Shown here one piece after another: positions 1 through 7,679 of a stretch of 64,000 bases of DNA (its first letter is position 1; each line of letters starts with the position of its first letter). A model generated the notes under the pieces. It was not told the DNA's origin. It saw only the letters and a list, made by a program, of their open reading frames with translations, and searched no databases. The position numbers and the translations under genes were made by a program. This DNA is from Chitinophaga agrisoli (GTDB lineage: Bacteria > Bacteroidota > Bacteroidia > Chitinophagales > Chitinophagaceae), in NCBI RefSeq assembly GCF_008386695.1, contig NZ_VUOC01000003.1:420421-484420 (forward strand). The letters are read 5' to 3'.

Positions 1-741
1 ATTGCTGCCATAACGCTTAACCGCCCGGACAAGCGGAATGCGCTCAACGGGGCAATGGTAGCGGAATTACAGCAGGCTTTCCAGCAGGCTGGCGCTGACG
101 ATGCGGTAAAGGTGATCGTACTGAAAGGGGCTGGCGAGGCCTTTTGCGCCGGCGCAGACCTCGAATACCTACAACAGTTGCAGCGTAATACCTTTGATGA
201 AAACCTGGAAGACTCCCAGGCGCTCATGCGCTTAATGCAACAGATCTATTACCATGATAAGATTGTGATAGCCCAGGTACAAGGCCACGCCATTGCCGGC
301 GGTTGCGGCCTGGTAACCCTATGCGACCTTAGCTACGCCGTACCGGAAGCCCGTATGGGATATACGGAAGTGAAGATAGGGTTCATACCCGCCCTGGTTT
401 CCGTATTCCTGGTAAGAAAAACAGGGGAGGGCAGGGCCCGGGAGCTGCTGCTCACCGGTAAGCTGATAAGCGCGGAAAAAGCGCAGGAGTATGGCCTTAT
501 TAACGAAGTAGTACCCGCCGCCAACATAGCCGACTATGTAAACAAGGTAGCCACAGCCTTGTGCGAAGAAGCCGCCGCCAACTCCCTTACTATGACCAAA
601 AAGCTGATTGGAATGGTACTGGATAAGCCCCTGGACGAAGCCCTGGAGCATGCCGCGCGGTTAAATGCCGCTACCCGGGAGCATGCAGAGTGTAAAAAAG
701 GGATCCAGGCTTTCCTGAATAAAGAGAAACTGGTATGGTAA
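1..741 (+). CDS. enoyl-CoA hydratase/isomerase family protein, 5' partial
   Basis: Crotonase-fold protein entering from the left edge; 246 residues are visible and the reading frame is open from base 1 (IAAITLNRPDKRNAL, the usual N-terminal crotonase strand). The oxyanion-hole segments are present: an AFCAGADLEYL stretch and HAIAGGCGL about 45 residues later. The family hydrates enoyl-CoA or performs related CoA chemistry in the cytoplasm; the visible features do not fix whether the substrate is a fatty acid, a methylglutaconyl-CoA or another acyl-CoA. An internal ATG at base 58 is not the start, because conserved sequence lies upstream of it. Only about 10 to 20 N-terminal residues should be missing. 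The next gene is about 150 bases downstream and looks unrelated. Confidence 0.9.
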   Translation: MAAITLNRPDKRNALNGAMVAELQQAFQQAGADDAVKVIVLKGAGEAFCAGADLEYLQQLQRNTFDENLEDSQALMRLMQQIYYHDKIVIAQVQGHAIAGGCGLVTLCDLSYAVPEARMGYTEVKIGFIPALVSVFLVRKTGEGRARELLLTGKLISAEKAQEYGLINEVVPAANIADYVNKVATALCEEAAANSLTMTKKLIGMVLDKPLDEALEHAARLNAATREHAECKKGIQAFLNKEKLVW

Positions 742-895
742 TGGCATATTTACTGATATCAGGTTGATTGCGGGCTTTGATAAAAGATAGTATATGTCAC
801 ACTACAACTGTTCACCGAAATAAATGGATCGAAACAACTTATTTATTCGTAATGCGTATCTAATGATCCGTCATTGTATTCAATCCGCCTGACCT

Positions 896-1582
896 ATGAA
901 AAATTTAAGCATCATATATATGAAATTGCCCAACAGCTTGTTTTTGACCTTCCTTATGCTGGGTTTCACCGCCGGTCACCTGTGCGCGCAGCGCCTGGTA
1001 TCCGATGTGAAGATCGTTTATAAGCTACAGCTGCCACCGGAGCAACTGCAAACAGACGCCTTGCTCGAGGGCAGCACCCTTACCCAATACATCCGCGGGC
1101 CGCTGAGCCGTATTGATATGAACCTGAATGTGGTATCCTACACTTATCTCATCAACAGCCGGGAGCAGAACCTGGTAACGCTGATCGATAACCATGGAGA
1201 TAAATACCTGATCCGCTCCGATAAGGACGAGTATGACAAGGAACTGAAACAATATGCCGGTATCCATTTTAAGGATGAACCAGGCACCAAGGACCTGGTA
1301 GGGTATACCTGTAAAAAGGCCATTGGCACTATGCCGGATGGGAAGACCTTTGAAGTGTATTATACGCCTGACCTGGTACCGGAGAATAAACATTACAACC
1401 GCCGTTTTGTGAACCTGAAGGGGTTGCCGCTGGAGTTTGAGATCATTACCCGGGCAGGGGCTAAGATGAGTGTTATTGCTACGCAACTGGATCTGCATCC
1501 GGTGCCGGCCTCCTTGTTTGAGGTACCGGTGTCTGGGTATAAGCTGATCAGTAAGGAGGAATTGCAGAAAATGGGAAGCTGA
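896..1582 (+). CDS. secreted protein of unknown function (DUF4412/GLPGLI-like)
   Basis: A 228-residue protein with an N-terminal signal peptide (hydrophobic run SLFLTFLMLGFTAG followed by HLCAQ). An in-frame ATG at 920 gives a more compact signal peptide and may be the real start. The mature part is mainly beta-rich, with the pattern YLIRSDKDEYDK, then LVGYTCKKAIGTMPDGKTFEVYYTPDL, then GLPLEFEI and a closing VPVSGYKLISKEEL. That layout, a mid-protein GYTCKKA followed by a YYTPDL strand and a GLPLE turn, is the one seen in DUF4412 or GLPGLI-type periplasmic proteins of Bacteroidota, whose role is not known. The assignment is by visual pattern only. It is convergent with the gene at 1800-2174, and a hairpin lies between them. 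Confidence 0.75.
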   Translation: MKNLSIIYMKLPNSLFLTFLMLGFTAGHLCAQRLVSDVKIVYKLQLPPEQLQTDALLEGSTLTQYIRGPLSRIDMNLNVVSYTYLINSREQNLVTLIDNHGDKYLIRSDKDEYDKELKQYAGIHFKDEPGTKDLVGYTCKKAIGTMPDGKTFEVYYTPDLVPENKHYNRRFVNLKGLPLEFEIITRAGAKMSVIATQLDLHPVPASLFEVPVSGYKLISKEELQKMGS

Positions 1583-1723
1583 GGGGATGTTAAAAAGCAT
1601 GTTTGTAAAGGCGCAGCCCCTGAGCCGTTCGAACCGGCGCCGTAAACCAGCACCCAATATGCCTGTTTATCTTGTTAGCCGCTTCCTGTTAACCACCAGC
1701 CTGTACCGCAAAATCTTATAAAC

Positions 1724-1770
1724 AAAAAAGCCTAAAGTCGAATGCAATTGCTTCTACTTTAGGCTTTCAG
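1724..1770. terminator. terminator between convergent genes
   Basis: Stem AAGCCTAAAGT / ACTTTAGGCTT around a 17-base loop. The A-run at 1724-1729 becomes a U-run on the minus strand, so it fits best as the terminator of the minus-strand gene at 1800-2174. The same stem, with one change, is reused in the terminator at 52637. Confidence 0.75.
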
Positions 1771-1799
1771 CTTTTGGCTGGTAAAAAGGCTGAAAAATA

Positions 1800-2174
1800 T
1801 TATTTCAGGGGAAGGATGATCCTAAGTTTATGATATTCCATGTTTGACGGCTGCTGTATCTGTACATTGTACGGCAGCACATAAGTCACATTTCCTCTCT
1901 TATACGTCATTACTGACTTGATATTCCAGGAATTGGAAGGGGTCAATTTAAACTCTGAGGTCAGCATACCGGTAGACCGGAAGCCGTCCATGCTCAGGTT
2001 CATCTTGGGCATCGCACCCAGTAAAAAGCGGTTCTCCGTCTTTTTAGCTCCTTTGTCTTTATCACTGTTGAGGGCAAGATCGTTAGCACTGGCGGTTAAA
2101 GCGCCAAAAACCAGGATGCCTGCCAGTAAGCAGGACAATGAAAAAGACTGCAATATGAAGGTTCTCGTTTTCAT
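1800..2174 (-). CDS. small secreted protein of unknown function
   Basis: A 124-residue protein beginning MKTRTFILQSFSLSC, with a signal peptide ending near the ALTASAND segment. The mature part of about 90 residues is polar, with an NRFLLGAMPKMNLSMDG segment and a C-terminal YVLPYNVQIQQPSNMEYHK segment. I do not recognise the family. The start at 2174 was chosen over a longer in-frame start at 2216 because a TACATTTG -7 promoter box lies at 2182-2189, inside the longer version, and because the signal peptide begins at 2174. The box ends 7 bases before the ATG, so the mRNA should carry almost no leader. A terminator follows at 1724-1770. Confidence 0.7.
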   Translation of the reverse strand: MKTRTFILQSFSLSCLLAGILVFGALTASANDLALNSDKDKGAKKTENRFLLGAMPKMNLSMDGFRSTGMLTSEFKLTPSNSWNIKSVMTYKRGNVTYVLPYNVQIQQPSNMEYHKLRIILPLK

Positions 2175-2181
2175 TGTATCA

Positions 2182-2189
2182 CAAATGTA
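2182..2189 (-). promoter_or_regulatory. -7 promoter box for the small secreted protein
   Basis: TACATTTG on the minus strand matches the Bacteroidota -7 consensus TAnnTTTG. It ends 7 bases before the ATG at 2174. No -33 TTTG is found at the usual 19-base spacing. Confidence 0.5.
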
Positions 2190-2299
2190 CAAACTTTTCA
2201 ATATATCATATAACAAATTCTTAACGCAATTTACAAAAAAATCCTAAAGAACTGTTAAATATTATATAAACGGTGGGAAAATGGCGACGATCGCCCGGA

Positions 2300-2330
2300 T
2301 TTGCGTGGTTGGATAAAATTATTATATTTA
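2300..2330 (+). promoter_or_regulatory. promoter of the TPR gene
   Basis: TTTG (2300-2303), 19-base spacer, TATATTTA (2323-2330). The spacing equals that of the rpsU, rplK and SRP RNA promoters in this window. The box ends 5 bases before the ATG at 2336, so transcription should start at or next to the A of the ATG. Confidence 0.6.
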
Positions 2331-2335
2331 CAGTA

Positions 2336-3760
2336 ATGAATCAAGACTTTCCATTATTTAACGAGGATTTTGAGGAGTTGAGGGACCTTTTGCAGCAGTT
2401 CGAAAACCTCAGAGCTGGCCGGTCTCACTCCTTCCTGGATGAAGATTCCTTTGAACAGATCATCGACTATTACGACGAACATGACGAACTGCCTAATGCC
2501 ATACAGGCTGCAGAAATAGCCATCGAACAATTTCCCTATTCTTCCACCCTGCTCTTGAAAAAAGCAAACCTGCTTATAGAGACCAAGAAGTACTCAGACG
2601 CGCTGGAGCTGCTGGAAAAAGCCGCTATCCTGGATAGCACGGATATCAACCTGTATATCCTGCAAACGGATATTTACCTGGCCCTGAACCAGCATGAAAA
2701 AGCCGCTGCCGTACTGGAAGAACAGATCAAACAATTTGATGGGGACGATCGTACGGAGCTGTTGCTGGAACTGGCAGACGTATACGATGACTGGGAAGAG
2801 TTTGACCGTGTATTTGACTGCCTGAAGATAGCGCTGGAGCATGATCCCAACAACGAGGAAGCCTTGCACAAGATCTGCTTCTGGACAGAATATACCGGTC
2901 GCAATGAAGAGAGCATCCGCCTGCATACCCAGGTCATTAATGAGCACCCGTATAACCAGCTGGCCTGGTTTAACCTGGGTACGGCCTACCAGGGCCTTAA
3001 GCTCTATGAAAAAGCCATAGACGCCTACCTGTATGCCGTAGCCATTGACGAGAAGTTCGACTATGCCTACCGTAATATGGGCGATGCCTATATCCGCCTG
3101 CGCAAGTTCCAGGATGCCATCGAGGTGCTCAGTAAACACCTGGAGATAGCCAAGCCGGAAGATGTGATCTACGAGGCCATTGGCCACTGCTACGAAAAGA
3201 TGCGCAAATTCACCCAGGCCCGCTATTATTACCGCAAAGCAACGCACTTAAGCCCGCAGGATGATAAGCTGTATTATAAGATCGCGGTGGCTTATATGAT
3301 GGAGTCCAACTGGGACAACGCCGTAAAGAGCATTGCCAGCGCCTTAAAGATCAATAAGAACAGCGCGGACTATTATATCGCCCTGGGACAGTGTTACCTG
3401 GAGCTGGGCAAGTTCAAGGACGCCCTTATTCAATTCATGAGCGCCCTGCGCCTGAAGCCCAATACGATCAGTTCCTGGCAGGAGTTTATCCGCGCCCTGT
3501 ATATAGCCGGTTTCTATGACGAGGCCATTCTGCAACTGGACGAAGCGGAGCAGAAACTGGGCCGTAAACCGGTATTTATCTATTTCCGGGCCGCCGTGCT
3601 CATTGCACAGGGCCGTAGTAAAGAAGGGCTGCTGCAGCTGGAGACCGCCCTGCAGCTGGCGCCCCGTCAGTTAAAGAAAATGGTGGAGCTGGATCCCGCC
3701 TTGCTGCAGCATAGCAGCGTAGTGGAGCTGATAGCCCGCTACCGTAGTAAAAAGAAATAG
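2336..3760 (+). CDS. tetratricopeptide repeat protein
   Basis: A 474-residue soluble protein starting MNQDFPLFNEDFEELRD, made almost wholly of TPR helices. Typical repeats include AWFNLGTAYQGLKLYEKAIDAY, then YAYRNMGDAYIRLRKFQDAIEV, and YIALGQCYLELGKFKDALIQF, giving about ten to eleven units. No signal peptide or membrane segment is seen, so it is likely a cytoplasmic scaffold; the partner is unknown. A longer in-frame start at 2273 adds non-TPR residues and would put the promoter inside the coding region, so 2336 is preferred. A strong terminator follows at 3789-3824, so the gene looks monocistronic. Confidence 0.85.
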   Translation: MNQDFPLFNEDFEELRDLLQQFENLRAGRSHSFLDEDSFEQIIDYYDEHDELPNAIQAAEIAIEQFPYSSTLLLKKANLLIETKKYSDALELLEKAAILDSTDINLYILQTDIYLALNQHEKAAAVLEEQIKQFDGDDRTELLLELADVYDDWEEFDRVFDCLKIALEHDPNNEEALHKICFWTEYTGRNEESIRLHTQVINEHPYNQLAWFNLGTAYQGLKLYEKAIDAYLYAVAIDEKFDYAYRNMGDAYIRLRKFQDAIEVLSKHLEIAKPEDVIYEAIGHCYEKMRKFTQARYYYRKATHLSPQDDKLYYKIAVAYMMESNWDNAVKSIASALKINKNSADYYIALGQCYLELGKFKDALIQFMSALRLKPNTISSWQEFIRALYIAGFYDEAILQLDEAEQKLGRKPVFIYFRAAVLIAQGRSKEGLLQLETALQLAPRQLKKMVELDPALLQHSSVVELIARYRSKKK

Positions 3761-3788
3761 TAACAGTAAACAATAAAAGAACATTCAG

Positions 3789-3824
3789 GAGGGTGTATCA
3801 TATTTTTGATACACCCTCTTTTAT
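3789..3824 (+). terminator. intrinsic terminator after the TPR gene
   Basis: Perfect 12-bp stem GAGGGTGTATCA / TGATACACCCTC with a 6-base loop, followed by TTTTATT. Confidence 0.88.
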
Positions 3825-3934
3825 TCCGGTACATTCCCTTTTAATTTCCGGCAGTGACAGCCGCACTCCGTGGCGGATCGCCTGACCATTTGACCGCCCT
3901 GCGGAAAAGGGGCTTATAAATTAGAGATAGTTCT

Positions 3935-3942
3935 TATTTTTG
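3935..3942 (+). promoter_or_regulatory. -7 promoter box upstream of comA-like gene
   Basis: TATTTTTG matches TAnnTTTG. It lies 51 bases before the ATG at 3994, leaving a leader of about 45 bases. The -33 element is weak. Confidence 0.5.
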
Positions 3943-3993
3943 CGCCGGTTTTCCATTTGGTATTTGATTTATGCTTAAAGACAACTAACGCAG

Positions 3994-4758
3994 ATGAATT
4001 TTAATCTCACACAGATCCCGGACCGTACCAGGCAGCCACGCACCCATGGATTGACCATGGTGATGGACAAAGGACTTAGTTTGGAAGAAGCCAGAAATTT
4101 TTTGTCAGTGTCCGCGCCGCATGTAGATATACTGAAGCTGGGCTTTGGCACCTCTTTCGTTACCCCCCGGCTGCGTGAAAAGATCGAGCTTTACCAGGCG
4201 CATAATATCCCTGTATATTTTGGCGGTACCCTGTTTGAGGCTTTCCTGATCCGTAATCAGCTGGATGAATATATCAAAGTGGTAAAGGACTATGGTATCT
4301 CCTATATGGAGGTATCAGACGGTTCCATCACCATCCCGCATGCGGAGAAATGCGGTTATATCGAGAAGCTGGCCAAAATAGGCGTTGTACTGAGCGAAGT
4401 AGGCTCCAAAGATGCAGAGCATATTATCCCGCCCTATAAATGGATTGAGCTGATGAGCGCAGAACTGGCCGCAGGCGCCACCTATGTGATCGCAGAAGCC
4501 CGCGAGAGCGGTAACGTAGGCATTTACCGCGGCAGCGGCGAAGTAAGGGAAGGCCTGGTACAGGAGATCCTGACTAAGATACCGGCAGAGAAGATCATCT
4601 GGGAAGCGCCGCAGAAAGCGCAACAGCTGTACTTCCTGGAGCTGGTAGGCTGTAATGTGAACCTGGGCAACCTGGCCCCGCATGAAGTGATTGCCCTGGA
4701 AGCTATGCGCATCGGCTTACGCGGCGATACTTTCCACCTATTCCTGGATAAAGAATAA
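3994..4758 (+). CDS. comA: phosphosulfolactate synthase (ComA family)
   Basis: A 254-residue TIM-barrel protein of the ComA family, which adds sulfite to phosphoenolpyruvate to give (2R)-phospho-3-sulfolactate. Visible family segments are HGLTMVMDKGLSLEEA near the N-terminus, VDILKLGFGTS, IPVYFGGTLFEAF, YMEVSDGSITIP, VLSEVGSKD, VIAEARESGNVGIY and the C-terminal NLGNLAPHEVIALEAMRIGLRGDT. In methanogens this is the first step of coenzyme M synthesis; ComA-like genes also occur in bacteria without coenzyme M. Many gliding Bacteroidota make sulfonolipids, so a role in supplying a C3 sulfonate precursor is a reasonable inference, but no other sulfonate gene is adjacent. It lies between the TPR gene and aroE, on the same strand. 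Confidence 0.85.
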   Translation: MNFNLTQIPDRTRQPRTHGLTMVMDKGLSLEEARNFLSVSAPHVDILKLGFGTSFVTPRLREKIELYQAHNIPVYFGGTLFEAFLIRNQLDEYIKVVKDYGISYMEVSDGSITIPHAEKCGYIEKLAKIGVVLSEVGSKDAEHIIPPYKWIELMSAELAAGATYVIAEARESGNVGIYRGSGEVREGLVQEILTKIPAEKIIWEAPQKAQQLYFLELVGCNVNLGNLAPHEVIALEAMRIGLRGDTFHLFLDKE

Positions 4759-5033
4759 TCCACATCATTAGATGATCAATAACTGAACGTATTCACGGGC
4801 ACTGTTGACAATGTACAGATGCGGATAATTACAAACGGGTGGGTCCCTTTACCTGATCTGATCACCCGGTTTATCCGGAATGTTTATAGCTGGATTTGAA
4901 TATCCTGTTTATCTTCAATGTCCGTAATTATCTGTATCATGAATATCTTCAAAACTGTAGTGCTCATGAATACGTTTTTTCAGACCGGCATAATTTGCAT
5001 TTCACAATTGATCATTCGTAATTCGTAATTGAT

Positions 5034-5771
5034 ATGAAACTGTACGGACTAATTGGTTACCCCTTAAGCCATTCCTTCTCCAAAGGCTTTTTTGCGGAGA
5101 AATTCAAAAAGGAGGGCATACTGGACTGTGCATACGAGAACTTTCCCCTGGCAGATATAGCGGAATTTCCCAAGCTGCTGGAACAGCAGCCAACGCTCTG
5201 CGGCCTCAATGTGACCATCCCCTATAAAGAGGCGGTACTGCCCTGGGTGGATGAGCTGAGCCCGGCTGCAGAACAGATTGGGGCCGTTAACTGCATCCAT
5301 TTCCATGACGGCAAAAGAACTGGTTTTAATACGGATGTCACCGGTTTTAAAAGATCGCTGCAACCCTTACTGAAACCGCATCATACCCATGCCCTGATAC
5401 TGGGTACCGGCGGGGCGGCCAAGGCGGTGATGTTTGTGCTGGAAGCGCTCAGTATCCCCTTTACGGTAGTAAGCCGCAAGGCGCAACCCGGCGTAGTTAC
5501 CTACGAGAGCCTGGATAAAGAGGTGATAGCTGCCCATACCATTATCATCAATACATCCCCGCTGGGTATGTACCCGCAAACAGACACCGCGCCGGCGCTG
5601 CCTTACAACGCTATCACTAAACATCACCTGTTGTATGATCTGATCTATAACCCGGAGAAAACATTATTCCTGCAGCAGGGAGAAGCACAGGGCGCCGCTA
5701 TAAAAAATGGCCATGAAATGCTGGTACTGCAGGCAGAAGCGAGCTGGGAAATATGGAATGAGAAACAATAA
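5034..5771 (+). CDS. aroE: shikimate dehydrogenase
   Basis: A 245-residue NADPH-dependent shikimate dehydrogenase of the aromatic amino acid pathway, reducing 3-dehydroshikimate. The N-terminal shikimate site shows GYPLSHSFS (residues 8-16), NVTIPYKEAV with the catalytic Lys65, and NTDVTGF with the partner Asp101. The nucleotide-binding loop GTGGAAKAV follows near residue 124, then NTSPLGMYP, and the NGHEMLVLQA signature near the C-terminus. It is slightly shorter than E. coli AroE, as is common in this phylum. It follows comA after about 275 bases and ends next to a long quasi-palindrome that separates it from the convergent methyltransferase gene. Confidence 0.95.
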   Translation: MKLYGLIGYPLSHSFSKGFFAEKFKKEGILDCAYENFPLADIAEFPKLLEQQPTLCGLNVTIPYKEAVLPWVDELSPAAEQIGAVNCIHFHDGKRTGFNTDVTGFKRSLQPLLKPHHTHALILGTGGAAKAVMFVLEALSIPFTVVSRKAQPGVVTYESLDKEVIAAHTIIINTSPLGMYPQTDTAPALPYNAITKHHLLYDLIYNPEKTLFLQQGEAQGAAIKNGHEMLVLQAEASWEIWNEKQ

Positions 5772-5772
5772 T

Positions 5773-5894
5773 TAATGTGCGGATGCGCTAATATGCTGAT
5801 GTGCTAATGAAATAAAATAATGTGCTGATGTGTTATTACTAAATTCCGTTGCAGTTCATTAGCATATTAGCACATCAGCACATTATCACATTAA
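5773..5894. repeat. periodic quasi-palindrome (TGTGCTAATATGC words)
   Basis: Two imperfect inverted arms of about 39 bases (5773-5811 and 5856-5894). Each is made of short repeats of the words GCTAAT, GTGCTGAT and TATGC; a further copy, TAATGTGCTGATGTG, lies in the middle. It fills the gap between the convergent aroE and methyltransferase genes and overlaps the last bases of the methyltransferase frame. Confidence 0.75.
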
Positions 5895-6688
5895 TTTTCC
5901 CCTATCATATAATACACGCAAGTCGTCAGAAAATTCCGCACAAACGGTAGTTTACTTACCGGTCCCCACTGCGTGCGGGGTTGTAGCCCAAATTTATATT
6001 TGTAGATAGGATTGATCAGGTAATGTTGTTTACGTGTAACGGCAAATCCCTGCTGCTGCACGATCTTCTCAAAACGCTCTATGGAAATACCGGTATCCCG
6101 TATATCCATTAATTCCTGTATAGTGCCATTATGCTCGCCTGCCGCACGTAACAGTCCGCGATACAAGGGGCGGGGCAGGAGATGTATATAAGGCAGCATG
6201 CCCAGCACTTTGCTCTGGCATATCTGCTGATGGCCGCCATGTGGCATATACCAGGGCGGAAAACCGAAATACACCTGTCCTTTGGGCGCCAGCAGGTTCT
6301 TCAGGTAGCCAATGATCTTTGCCTGGTCCGGTATATGTTCGATGGCATCCTTCAGGATGATGAGATCAAAAGCATTCCGGAACTCGCCCAGGAAATCCAC
6401 ATCATAAATATTCCGGGTGATCAGCCGCAGCTGTCCGTTCTGTACATAATTGCCTAAGAATTGATTGGCCAGCTCTATCCTGGGATGGTCCAGGTCTACC
6501 CCTACGCAGTGACAGCCTTTTTCCAGCAGGGGCGTTAATACGCCGCCTTCTCCGCACCCTATTTCCATCACGCGGGTGCCCGGTTGTATGGGCATGGCCT
6601 GTTCAATGAAAGGGATCACATAGTTCCGCGAATTATCCACCTGTTGCTGGTATCTTAAAGTGGCGTCTTTATGATGTTGTAAAGCCAT
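5891..6688 (-). CDS. class I SAM-dependent methyltransferase
   Basis: A 265-residue methyltransferase. Motif I is VMEIGCGEGG near residue 41, followed by the acidic VGVDLDHPRIELA after motif II, and LIILKDAIEHIPDQ near motif IV, the last like UbiE/UbiG-type small-molecule methylases. A C-terminal region of about 110 residues (GFPPWYMPHGGHQQ, then YLINPIYKYKFG) does not point to a particular substrate. No signal peptide is present. The gene is convergent with aroE and divergent from truB. The substrate is unknown; a glycan or lipid methylase is possible. Confidence 0.8.
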   Translation of the reverse strand: MALQHHKDATLRYQQQVDNSRNYVIPFIEQAMPIQPGTRVMEIGCGEGGVLTPLLEKGCHCVGVDLDHPRIELANQFLGNYVQNGQLRLITRNIYDVDFLGEFRNAFDLIILKDAIEHIPDQAKIIGYLKNLLAPKGQVYFGFPPWYMPHGGHQQICQSKVLGMLPYIHLLPRPLYRGLLRAAGEHNGTIQELMDIRDTGISIERFEKIVQQQGFAVTRKQHYLINPIYKYKFGLQPRTQWGPVSKLPFVRNFLTTCVYYMIGEN

Positions 6689-6813
6689 AGCCTGCTAAAT
6701 TAGAAAAAAAAGCTATTTGCCAAGCGCATTTACCTGCCTGTTGTCCGCTTTTAACATTTTCGTCCTATTGATAATACGCGCCTCCAACGGCAGAAAGCTA
6801 AGCGCTAACTGTT

Positions 6814-6821
6814 TATCTTTG
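6814..6821 (+). promoter_or_regulatory. -7 promoter box of truB
   Basis: TATCTTTG matches TAnnTTTG and ends only 4 bases before the ATG at 6826, predicting a leaderless transcript. No clear -33 TTTG is seen. Confidence 0.6.
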
Positions 6822-6825
6822 CGCC

Positions 6826-7506
6826 ATGAATCAAGACCAGGAAAAAAATAATTACCAGGAAGGAGCCGTGCTGTTGTTCAATAAACCCTTACGCTGGACC
6901 TCTTTTGACGTAGTGCGTAAGGTACGTAATGCTACCAAAGCTAAGATAGGCCACGCCGGCACCCTGGACCCGCTGGCTACCGGGCTGCTGATCTGCTGTA
7001 CCGGTAAAATGACCAAAAAGATCAACGAATACCAGGCACAGGAAAAGGAATATACCGGCTCCTTTACCCTGGGCGCAATTACGCCCACATTCGACCTGGA
7101 ATCAGAGCCGGAGCAACCCAAAGATACCAGCGGTATTGATGAAGCGCTTTTACAGGCTACCGTAGCCCGTTTCCTGGGAGAGCAGCAACAGCTGCCGCCT
7201 ATCCATTCCGCCATTAAACAGAACGGCAAGCCCATTTATCACCTGGCCCGCCAGGGGGTAGAGGTAAAAGTGGAGCCGCGCCGTGTGGTGATCAAAGGAT
7301 TTGAGCTCACAAAGATCGAAATGCCTGTAGTGTTTTTCCGGGTGGTATGCAGCACCGGCACCTATATCCGTTCCCTGGCCAATGATTTTGGCGCAGCCCT
7401 GGGTTGCGGCGGTTACCTGAGCAGTTTATGCAGAACGCGCATAGGGGAGTTTAAGCTGGAAAACGCGTTGGAAGTAGCGGATTTTATAGAAAGCCTGAAG
7501 AAATAA
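6826..7506 (+). CDS. truB: tRNA pseudouridine(55) synthase TruB
   Basis: A 226-residue enzyme that makes pseudouridine 55 in the T-loop of tRNAs. The catalytic motif GHAGTLDPLATGLL is present with Asp48. Downstream are the family motif for the thumb region (LPPIHSAIKQNGKPIYHLAR) and the SSTGTYIRSLA-like strand (CSTGTYIRSLANDFG). The C-terminal PUA domain found in E. coli TruB is absent, which is usual in Bacteroidota. It is transcribed alone from a -7 box directly upstream and is convergent with tamL. Confidence 0.95.
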   Translation: MNQDQEKNNYQEGAVLLFNKPLRWTSFDVVRKVRNATKAKIGHAGTLDPLATGLLICCTGKMTKKINEYQAQEKEYTGSFTLGAITPTFDLESEPEQPKDTSGIDEALLQATVARFLGEQQQLPPIHSAIKQNGKPIYHLARQGVEVKVEPRRVVIKGFELTKIEMPVVFFRVVCSTGTYIRSLANDFGAALGCGGYLSSLCRTRIGEFKLENALEVADFIESLKK

Positions 7507-7599
7507 ATCGGCATTTTCTCCATTACGAAATTGGGACCATGTCGTGCGCCGCGAGTGCAGTTGACGATAGATTGCCGCTACGCCGCAGGCAGTGTAAGG

Positions 7600-7631
7600 G
7601 CTCCGGAGCGATGAGCGCCAACATCCGGAGC
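7600..7631. terminator. GC-rich hairpin between convergent truB and tamL
   Basis: Stem GCTCCGGA / TCCGGAGC with a 16-base loop, inside a GC-rich 150-base spacer. There is no T-run, so a bidirectional terminator role is possible but not certain. Confidence 0.4.
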
Positions 7632-7679
7632 GCAGCATCGGAAAAGCAAAAGCGTCCGTTCCGTAATTGACAGTTGTAA

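Noticed and set aside
5773-5894. Insertion sequence ends
   Set aside because: The inverted arms enclose only about 45 bases, with no transposase and no target duplication visible.
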